Source of the DNA: an uncultured Lachnospiraceae bacterium
GTDB taxonomy: Bacteria > Bacillota > Clostridia > Lachnospirales > Lachnospiraceae
Reading direction: 5' to 3'
Assembly (NCBI GenBank): GCA_946406305.1
Contig: CAMJKC010000117.1
Coordinates: 1 to 5,169, forward strand
DNA: 5,169 nucleotides
The notes beneath the pieces are model-generated. The model saw only the letters and a program-made list of their open reading frames with translations, was not told the DNA's origin and did not search any database. Each line of letters opens with the position of its first letter. The first letter of the stretch is position 1. This document shows positions 1-5,169 of the stretch, one piece after another. The position numbers and the translations under genes were made by a program.

Positions 1-237
1 GAAGATTATGAAGGAAGATTTTACTGCTTTGATGATTATTCAAAAATTGAGCCAACAAATATGGCTTTTGATAATTCGCTTTCAGATTTGACATATGGAG
101 ATGAAAAGGTTATTGATTTGCTAAAACGAAGATATGATGTGAAAAAAGAAACTTCAAATATTTATTATATAAATGATACTTATATTAATGTTATATATGT
201 AGATGAATTGTATGAAATATTAGAGTTGGTGGAATAA
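1..237 (+). CDS. 3' end of an unidentified gene (partial)
   Basis: The frame beginning at base 1 is open for 78 codons and ends at TAA 235-237; the 5' end lies outside the window. The fragment begins EDYEGRFYCFDD and ends in NVIYVDELYEILELVE. It is hydrophilic, rich in Asp, Glu, Tyr and Asn, and shows no membrane segment or catalytic motif I recognise. Its stop codon directly abuts the ATG of the YitT-family gene (TAAATG), so the two are probably co-transcribed and translationally coupled. The codon pattern matches the downstream genes. I cannot assign a family. By context it could be the soluble C-terminal tail of an envelope or polysaccharide protein, but that is only a guess. That it is coding is fairly certain because of the open frame and the tight junction. 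Confidence 0.75.
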   Translation, partial: EDYEGRFYCFDDYSKIEPTNMAFDNSLSDLTYGDEKVIDLLKRRYDVKKETSNIYYINDTYINVIYVDELYEILELVE

Positions 238-1116
238 ATGGAAAATAGAAGCTTAAATAATAATAAAAAACAAACAATAAAAAAAATTATATTTATATTA
301 ATTGCAATTTTTGTATATGCAATTAATGTTAAGACATTTATTTATAGTGCGAATTTAATTAGTAGCGGTATTATGGGTCTTTCTATATTTACGCAAAGAG
401 TTATTAAAGATCGTCTTGAATTAGATGTTCCATTAACTCTTGTGACTGTAATTTATAATATTATTCCAGTTACAATTGCGGTAATAATTGTAGGTAAAAA
501 ATTTACATTTCTGTCTTGTATAATTTTATTTTCAATGACTTTTGTGTCTGATTTATTGCCTATAATACCTGTTACAGAAGATTCGCTTCTTGCTGCAGTT
601 TTTGGTGGTGTATTAAATGGGTTTTCACTTGGATATATATTGAAACTTGGTCTTTGCTCAGGTGGGACAGATTTTATTTCTATTGCAGTTGCTAAAAAAT
701 TTCATAAGCCTATTTTTAATTATGTGATGATATTTAATATAATACTTGTATGCTTACAGGGTATTGTATATGATTTTGAAAAAGCATTTTATTCTATTAT
801 TTTTCAATTTGTCACAACTCAGATGATAAACTATTTGTATAGGCATTTTGAAAAGAGAACTTTATTTGTTATAACAGAGAAGCCAAAAGAAATATCAAAA
901 GCAGTTATAGAGAATACTGAGCATTCTGTAACAAAAATAGAAGCAGTAGGAGCATTTACAGAACACAATAAAAGTTTACTTTATTTAATAGTAACTGAAC
1001 CAGAGTTAAAGTTTATTTTAGAAATAATAAATAAAACAGATAAAAATGCATTTATCAATGTAATGAAATCTACAGAGGTAAGTGGCAATTTCCATTATTT
1101 GCCAATTGGGACTTAA
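238..1116 (+). CDS. YitT family membrane protein (DUF161 plus C-terminal DUF2179 domain)
   Basis: This 292-residue protein has the usual YitT-family length and layout. Hydrophobic segments lie at about residues 16-36, 66-86, 89-110, 117-138, 159-178 and 182-201. They are followed by a soluble C-terminal domain at about 206-290 that fits DUF2179. The family hallmark Gly-rich motif is at about 123-147 (GGVLNGFSLGYILKLG, then CSGGTDFIS), and a degenerate copy is near 39-50 (NLISSGIMGLSI), which reflects the internal repeat of the family. YitT proteins are integral membrane proteins of unproven function, often suggested to be transporters; no substrate can be read here. The ATG follows the upstream stop directly, and GGTGGA at 228-233 is a weak, close-set ribosome binding site, so coupling is likely. 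The stop likewise abuts the acyltransferase start. The frame is intact, unlike both genes downstream. Confidence 0.9.
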   Translation: MENRSLNNNKKQTIKKIIFILIAIFVYAINVKTFIYSANLISSGIMGLSIFTQRVIKDRLELDVPLTLVTVIYNIIPVTIAVIIVGKKFTFLSCIILFSMTFVSDLLPIIPVTEDSLLAAVFGGVLNGFSLGYILKLGLCSGGTDFISIAVAKKFHKPIFNYVMIFNIILVCLQGIVYDFEKAFYSIIFQFVTTQMINYLYRHFEKRTLFVITEKPKEISKAVIENTEHSVTKIEAVGAFTEHNKSLLYLIVTEPELKFILEIINKTDKNAFINVMKSTEVSGNFHYLPIGT

Positions 1117-1674
1117 ATGAGCAGTTTAAATAATAGAGTAAAATATATTACACCTTTTTCTATTTTAAGATTAATTGGTTTTTTAGGTGTTTTATTTTAC
1201 CATTTGCTGCCAGAAATTATGCCCTTTGGTTATTTAGGAGTTGTGATTTTTTTTGTATTATCTGGTTTTTTGACGATGCATAATTATCTACAATATGATA
1301 AAAAATGTGATATAAAAGAAGGCATTGTTAAAATAAAAAATAAAATATACAAGAACTATCCATTGCTAATAATAACTATTTTTATTGTATCTATAGTGAT
1401 GATTATTTTTTTTAGAAATTTTATTGACCAATTTCCTATAGATTTAATAAGTAGTTTATTATCTTTTAATAATATATATCAAATATTATCAAATAAATCC
1501 TATTTTCAAATTATGAATTCCTTAGACCCCTTAAAACATATGTGGGCATTGTCTATGGAATTTCAATTTTATATTATATTCTTTTTATTTGTATTTCCAT
1601 TTTATAAAAAAAATAATAATAGATTTATATACAATGTAGTATTTGCTTGTATTTTTTTTATCATATGTAGATAA
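1117..1674 (+). CDS. Membrane acyltransferase (acyltransferase-3/OafA-OatA type), N-terminal part ending at a frameshift
   Basis: This is the 5' part of a gene that continues in another frame to 3124. The 185 residues carry the start of an acyltransferase-3 domain. R18 and H29 sit in the conserved RLIGFLGVLFYHL segment. A G-x-x-G-V-x-x-F-F-V-L-S-G-F element covers residues 38-51 (GYLGVVIFFVLSGF). HMWALSMEFQFY at 141-152 matches the family's HLWSLSxExQFY motif. Several membrane helices are evident at about 13-30, 37-55, 82-99, 150-162 and 171-184. Family members move an acyl group, usually acetyl, across the membrane onto cell-wall or surface polysaccharide. ATG 1117 directly follows the YitT stop, and GGGA at 1108-1111 is a modest ribosome binding site. 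The last four residues (IICR) and the stop at 1672-1674 are out-of-frame reading after the T8 tract at 1652-1659. As it stands, the protein lacks most helices and the SGNH domain and is probably inactive. Confidence 0.85.
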   Translation: MSSLNNRVKYITPFSILRLIGFLGVLFYHLLPEIMPFGYLGVVIFFVLSGFLTMHNYLQYDKKCDIKEGIVKIKNKIYKNYPLLIITIFIVSIVMIIFFRNFIDQFPIDLISSLLSFNNIYQILSNKSYFQIMNSLDPLKHMWALSMEFQFYIIFFLFVFPFYKKNNNRFIYNVVFACIFFIICR

Positions 1675-3124
1675 TATTTATTTATTAAATAGCAATGCAA
1701 ATTTAAGCAGGATATATTATGGACTTGATACAAGAATTTCAAATTTTCTTATTGGTGTAATTGCTGCCATAGTTATAAAAAAATTTGAAAGTGATATAAA
1801 AAATATTAGCATGTTAAAAATAAAAGTTTTAGAAGTAATACTTGTAACTATGATAGTATTGTCTATGTTTTTTAATATACATGATAGTTTTGATATAGTT
1901 TTTTATATTAATTTTTATTCAATAATGGTTGCATTTTTTATAATGATACTATATTATCATTTTGAAATGGATAGTAATCATACTGATGGTTTTCTAAATT
2001 TAATTTCAAATAAGAAAGTTATTTTTTTATCAAATAGAAGTTATGTAATATATTTAATTCATTATCCAGTGATAGTTTTTTTTGATAAATTTACAGCACA
2101 TGTAAATATTACAACTTTTATATATGTCATATCAATCCTTTTAATAGTTGCCATAGTGTCAGAGTTCACATATAAGATTAATGCATCTTTATTAAAGTAT
2201 AAAAATAAAAAAGTTGTAATAGGTTTTCTTGCTTTTTTATCATTATTATCAATATTTATTTCAAATTTAATGAATTTAGGAATTATAAATATAGATGAAA
2301 AAGTTAGATTACAAAATGAAGAGTTAAAAAAAGCAATAAATGAAGATTATGAAAGTGAAAATTTCACTACTGATAGTGGCATAGTTGAAACCTTTAATGA
2401 AATAGGAAATAGTGATTCAGTTTCGGATTATGAGAATAGAAGAGGGAATAATTATAATGATGGTATAATTGAAGAAGAGAGTTATAATATTTCAACTTTA
2501 AGCATCGCTACAGAATCAATTGCTTTAATAGAAGAAAAAAAACTGATAGATGCAGCATTAAAGAGAATAAAGAAAGTGAATATTAGAATTGGAGGAATTG
2601 CAACTTTATTTGAAGATGAATATGTAAACAATAGAAATGTTAAAGTGACTATAATTGGAGATTCTATTACTGGATGCGCTGCAAGTTTATTAAAGCTTTA
2701 TTTTCCAAATATAGTTATTGATCAAGTTGGAAATAGACAGTTAAAGGATGCCCCTTATGTATATGAGAAGTTAAAATCGGAAGGTAAACTTGGAGATTTT
2801 GTAATTATTGCTCTTGGGACAAATTCAACATATGATATAGATACAGATTCCTTGGAAAAAGTATATAATTCACTTGACGGGAGAATAATGATTTTACCGA
2901 CAATAGTACTGCCTTATAGAGTTGAAACTACAAGAAATAAAGCACTTAGAGGTTTTGCAGATGAACACGAATATTGCTACATTGCAGAATGGAATGCTGG
3001 GGTTAAGACTCATACAGAGTGTTTTATGTCAGATAGCATACACCCTACTGGTATTGGAAATGATGCTTTTGCACAAATTATGTTTAAAACGATAGTTAAT
3101 ATAATAAATAAACAAGAGAATTAG
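1643..3124 (+). CDS. Membrane acyltransferase, C-terminal part with SGNH esterase/acetyltransferase domain (other side of the frameshift)
   Basis: This frame continues the acyltransferase after the T8 tract. Deleting one T joins it to the 1117 start as one 668-residue protein, normal for OafA/OatA-type enzymes with an SGNH fusion. In joined numbering, RIYYGLDTR at 198-206 and SYVIYLIHYP at 308-317 are acyltransferase-3 motifs, and a last membrane segment lies at about 366-389. An acidic, Asn/Ser-rich linker (about 390-508) follows. The extracytoplasmic SGNH domain then shows GDS (S516, nucleophile), G538 in QVGN (probable block II), GTN (567-569) and DSIHP with D639 and H642 completing the triad. 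In related enzymes the SGNH domain finishes acetyl transfer to the glycan outside the cell. The TTG at 1643 is the first possible start in this frame after the stop at 1637-1639. It has no ribosome binding site and lies inside a helix, so separate translation is unlikely. The exact glycan acceptor is unknown. Confidence 0.85.
   Translation: MLVFFLSYVDNIYLLNSNANLSRIYYGLDTRISNFLIGVIAAIVIKKFESDIKNISMLKIKVLEVILVTMIVLSMFFNIHDSFDIVFYINFYSIMVAFFIMILYYHFEMDSNHTDGFLNLISNKKVIFLSNRSYVIYLIHYPVIVFFDKFTAHVNITTFIYVISILLIVAIVSEFTYKINASLLKYKNKKVVIGFLAFLSLLSIFISNLMNLGIINIDEKVRLQNEELKKAINEDYESENFTTDSGIVETFNEIGNSDSVSDYENRRGNNYNDGIIEEESYNISTLSIATESIALIEEKKLIDAALKRIKKVNIRIGGIATLFEDEYVNNRNVKVTIIGDSITGCAASLLKLYFPNIVIDQVGNRQLKDAPYVYEKLKSEGKLGDFVIIALGTNSTYDIDTDSLEKVYNSLDGRIMILPTIVLPYRVETTRNKALRGFADEHEYCYIAEWNAGVKTHTECFMSDSIHPTGIGNDAFAQIMFKTIVNIINKQEN
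1652..1659 (+). repeat. Run of eight T at the acyltransferase frameshift
   Basis: The two halves of the acyltransferase can only join between 1640 (just after a stop in the downstream frame) and 1674 (stop of the upstream frame). The only long homopolymer in that interval is T8 at 1652-1659. With seven T the reading becomes FACIFFLSYVDNIYLLN, a sensible membrane segment leading into the conserved RIYYGLDTR motif. Losing one T, or gaining two, would restore the frame. Such tracts commonly change length by strand slippage. They can also be misread by RNA polymerase or by sequencing. Confidence 0.75.
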
Positions 3125-3141
3125 CATTATAGTTTATTTAT
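3104..3141 (+). repeat. 10-bp inverted repeat spanning the acyltransferase stop codon
   Basis: ATAAATAAAC at 3104-3113 is the exact reverse complement of GTTTATTTAT at 3132-3141, with an 18-base loop that holds the stop codon TAG (3122-3124). The stem is almost all A-T and no T tract follows it, so it is not a normal intrinsic terminator. It may act as a weak end-of-message hairpin. Chance is also possible in sequence this AT-rich. Confidence 0.35.
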
Positions 3142-3159
3142 AAATTACAAAAAAATAGT

Positions 3160-3187
3160 TTGATTTATTGCATTATATTCGTATATT
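3160..3187 (+). promoter_or_regulatory. Possible sigma-A type promoter for the DUF5717-like gene
   Basis: TTGATT at 3160-3165 (four of six to TTGACA) and TATATT at 3182-3187 (five of six to TATAAT) are separated by 16 bases, giving a leader of roughly 25-30 bases before ATG 3221. The gap between operons is where a promoter would be expected. In DNA this AT-rich, such matches arise easily by chance, so the call is tentative. Confidence 0.35.
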
Positions 3188-3191
3188 GCAA
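3168..3191 (+). repeat. Imperfect palindrome overlapping the putative -10 region (possible operator)
   Basis: TTGCATTATA (3168-3177) and TATATTGCAA (3182-3191) are reverse complements at nine of ten positions, flanking a TTCG centre. The dyad covers the promoter spacer and the whole proposed -10 box, a placement typical of repressor operators. As RNA it would be a hairpin with a UUCG loop. It is followed by A rather than T, so it is not a terminator for the upstream operon. Confidence 0.4.
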
Positions 3192-3206
3192 AAAATATAT
3201 ATTTTT
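3191..3206 (+). repeat. Perfect 16-bp A/T palindrome in the leader of the DUF5717-like gene
   Basis: Five A, then TATATA, then five T form an exact palindrome directly adjoining the TTGCA dyad. It contains only A and T, so chance is a real possibility. It could contribute to melting or to protein binding near the expected transcription start. Confidence 0.35.
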
Positions 3207-3220
3207 GATATTATTATATT

Positions 3221-3727
3221 ATGCAAAAAATATTAGAATTGCTCGCCAGTGGCGAGTGTTTTAAACTTGAAAACAAACTAGTATCTGATGTTAAAAAATT
3301 ATCATTTTCTTTAAAAAAAGATAAAATCTATCAAGATAATTTCACTATTAGAAATATAAGTAATCAAGTTATTGAGGGTGATATTTTTTCTGACAATGTT
3401 AGATTAAAAATAAATGATTCTCATCAAAAAGACACTTCTTTTGATGTAGTTTTTACTATAGACACTCATAATTTACAAAGTGGAGATGATATTAGTGGGA
3501 AAATAACAATTTTATCAGAAATAGGTGAAATTAGTATTGACTTTTCATATGACATAGTTGATGATGAATATGAAGGCATAATAAAAAAACTTGATAGTAT
3601 TATAGATTATTACGATTTGACGAGAAGAGATTTTGAAAAGCATTTAATATTTTTTCTGATAAATCAATACTTGAAGCACAATTTATGCAAGATATATTTT
3701 TTAGGTCTATATATGATAGTTTGTTAA
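3221..3727 (+). CDS. DUF5717-like protein, N-terminal part ending at a frameshift
   Basis: The first 140 or so residues resemble the N-terminus of DUF5717-family proteins, long Clostridia/Lachnospiraceae proteins of unknown function. An opening ASGECFKLENKL (9-20) leads into a predicted all-beta segment at about 25-112, with FTIRN (41-45), a GDxxSGKI turn (88-95) and repeated strands ending in ISIDFSYDI. A helical stretch with DYYDLTRRDFEK (129-140) follows. After K140 the frame is judged wrong: residues 141-168 read as an unrelated hydrophobic and cysteine-containing tail up to TAA 3725-3727. The -1 frame gives a family-like continuation. ATG 3221 is the first start after the in-frame stop at 3206-3208. 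No ribosome binding site precedes it, which is odd. The family call is from memory of the pattern and is moderately sure; the function is unknown. Confidence 0.7.
   Translation: MQKILELLASGECFKLENKLVSDVKKLSFSLKKDKIYQDNFTIRNISNQVIEGDIFSDNVRLKINDSHQKDTSFDVVFTIDTHNLQSGDDISGKITILSEIGEISIDFSYDIVDDEYEGIIKKLDSIIDYYDLTRRDFEKHLIFFLINQYLKHNLCKIYFLGLYMIVC
3242..3256 (+). promoter_or_regulatory. GC-rich hairpin inside codons 8-12 of the DUF5717-like gene
   Basis: CTCGCC (3242-3247) and GGCGAG (3251-3256) pair perfectly around an AGT loop; two further G-U pairs could extend the stem in RNA (3240-3258). It begins 21 bases after the A of the start codon and is by far the most GC-rich patch in its surroundings. 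It is followed by TGTTTT, a poor terminator-like tail. It codes for LASGE, so protein constraint may partly explain it. A role in initiation or attenuation is inference. Confidence 0.4.
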
Positions 3728-5169
3728 AAGGTGTTACAAAAGAAGTAGCATTTGTTGAGTTTTTTAAGTCTGCAAAGTTAGATGTTTTAAACTATGTACC
3801 AGATAATGAAGTTTTAAAATCAATATATACTACAGATAATATATACAGTATAGAAGATATAGAAGAAAAATCTGAAGATAAAGAAGAAAATATCACAGAT
3901 ACTGAAAGAGAAATCATTGAGTTAATACAAAAAATACAAGACAAAGATTTAATAGATACTTTAGCAATTTATTGTGTTAGAAATGATATGAGAGATAGGA
4001 TTGCATTTACTTTGTATAATAAAGCTGTAGAAAATGGAACAACGATAAATAAATTATACGAAATTCTATTATTATCTCTTCCTGAAAGATATAATCATAG
4101 ACTTCCATTATATGTTTATAGGTTTTATTATGAAGATAAGAGTTATACATTTGAACAAAAACTCAATTTATATGATAATATTATAAATGTTTTTAATGAA
4201 AACGATAGTGTCTATCTTATGTATAAAGATGAGATAAGAGAATATACTCTTTCTCAAATTTATCAAAACAAAATCAATGATTCACTTGTGAAAATTTACA
4301 ATAATATATTATCCAAAGACATAATAAATGAAAATAATAATAAAAATATTTTATACTTGTTGAGATGTCATAAGATTATAATTAAAAATAGTAAAATAAA
4401 AAATGTCATAATAAAATATAAAGAATTAAATACAGAAACAGTATATCCAGTAATAAACAACATAGCATATGTGCCTATTTTCTTTGATACATACATTATT
4501 TTATTTGAAGATTTATATAAAAATATTTTTTTTGAAGCAGATATAGTAATAAATAAATTATTTGATAAAAAAGACCTTGAGGTATATTGTTTAGAAAATT
4601 TTCCAAATGATGAAATACTTAATATAAGCAATGTTTTAAAATTTCTTGATAAAAATAAAATAGATAGCAATTATGAAATGACCACAGTGAAAAGTTACTT
4701 GCAGTTATTAAACTTAAATGCTATTGTAAAAATCAAACTTACTTACATTATAATTGATTATTATTATGACCATTTAAACTCTATATCGACATTTGACTTT
4801 AATAGTGAATATTTGTTAAAACTGATAGATAAAAGTATTTCTGATAAGTATATTACCAAGATAATAAAAATTATAATGGCAAAAGAAGATTATAGTATTG
4901 TTTTTTCATTGCTCTGTGATTATAGTGATGAATTGTTAGAAGATGAGGAATTGATTTTTCTGTATACAAATATTATAAAAAATGGAATACAAGTAGATAA
5001 AAATTGTTTTAATATATATTTGTATAAGTTGGTTAAAAGAGGCAAAATTGATTTAACTATAATAGATTACTTGGTGGAAAATTTTACTGGAAGTATAGGT
5101 GATAAAATTAATATATTAAAGATTGCTAAAGATATGAATGTAAATATAGATATGTTCATACATGAAATA
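3637..5169 (+). CDS. DUF5717-like protein, continuation after the frameshift (partial, runs off the window)
   Basis: From the stop at 3634-3636 this frame has no further stop to the last base, giving about 510 codons that continue the gene starting at 3221; at least 650 residues of the joined protein are visible. Reading from GCA 3640 gives AFNIFSDKSILEAQFMQDIF, which follows naturally on RRDFEK. An acidic Glu/Lys-rich stretch lies at about 3850-3910. Then comes a long helical region with a TPR-like look, including LPLYVYRFYYEDKSYTFEQK near 4110 and VYPVINNIAYVPIFFDTY near 4440-4495. The latter resembles a conserved DUF5717 segment. I see no signal peptide, membrane segment or catalytic motif. 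The first ATG (3685) has no ribosome binding site and lies well inside the conserved stretch, so independent translation is unlikely. Family members are around twice the length seen here, so the true end is expected beyond the window. Function unknown. Confidence 0.75.
3697..3703 (+). other. In-phase T TTT TTA heptamer, a possible -1 ribosomal slippery site
   Basis: Within the interval where the two DUF5717-like frames overlap (3637-3727), the bases TTTTTTA are phased as T TTT TTA relative to the ATG 3221 frame, the classic -1 slippery pattern. A -1 slip here would enter the long downstream frame. Only a weak stem follows (CTAT 3706-3709 with ATAG 3715-3718). The frame 3640-3696 already looks family-like in the downstream phase, which argues for a break further upstream, so this is probably chance. 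Confidence 0.2.

Noticed and set aside
1643..1645. TTG as an independent start for the second half of the acyltransferase
   Set aside because: There is no ribosome binding site. It would begin inside a membrane helix and would lack the N-terminal catalytic residues, so it is better read as the continuation of the gene starting at 1117.
3168..3206. Intrinsic terminator of the upstream operon
   Set aside because: The stem is AT-rich and is followed by A residues and an A/T palindrome, not by a T tract directly after the stem.
3239..3241. TTG as the real start of the DUF5717-like gene
   Set aside because: It would remove little and places the start against the GC-rich stem. It has no better ribosome binding site than ATG 3221.
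3685..3687. ATG as an independent start for the second DUF5717-like part
   Set aside because: No ribosome binding site precedes it, and it lies well after the point where the downstream frame already reads as a natural continuation of the N-terminal part.
4368..4670. A 100-codon open frame on the minus strand
   Set aside because: It lies entirely antisense within the continuous + strand coding frame of the DUF5717-like gene. It is Ser/Leu/Phe-rich, as expected from the reverse of AT-rich coding sequence, and has no supporting start signal or family pattern.
1..5169. CRISPR array, tRNA or rRNA gene, insertion sequence, or toxin-antitoxin pair
   Set aside because: No spaced direct repeats, cloverleaf-like segments, transposase motifs or small paired genes were seen. 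Nearly the whole window is occupied by four long + strand genes.

Overview
The window is very AT-rich, and every gene I can support lies on the + strand. A YitT-family membrane protein, a membrane acyltransferase fused to an SGNH esterase domain, and what looks like a DUF5717-family protein together suggest a low-GC Gram-positive anaerobe of the class Clostridia. Lachnospiraceae or a relative is the best guess. This rests on remembered family features, since no search could be run.

Layout. Positions 1-237 are the 3' end of an unidentified gene. Its stop codon abuts the start of a YitT-family gene (238-1116), whose stop in turn abuts the start of the acyltransferase (1117-3124). Both junctions read TAAATG, so these three genes look like a translationally coupled operon. 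The acyltransferase plus SGNH architecture is typical of enzymes that O-acylate cell-wall or surface polysaccharide. A 96-bp AT-rich gap (3125-3220) with palindromes and a plausible promoter separates this operon from a long gene that starts at 3221 and runs off the window end.

The main observation is that both large genes are broken by single-base frame changes. In the acyltransferase the reading frame moves by one base at a run of eight T (1652-1659); seven T would give one continuous 668-residue protein with all expected motifs. In the DUF5717-like gene one base appears to be missing around 3636-3655. Downstream of that break an uninterrupted frame of about 510 codons runs from 3637 to the end of the window, and it has no independent start with a ribosome binding site. 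These breaks could be homopolymer length variation (phase variation), transcriptional or ribosomal slippage, true decay, or sequencing/assembly error. The sequence alone cannot decide among these.

I saw no RNA genes, CRISPR arrays, insertion sequences or classical GC-rich terminators. I found no evidence for a clearly new multi-gene system. The best leads are the homopolymer-linked on/off state of the acyltransferase and the unusual start region of the DUF5717-like gene.
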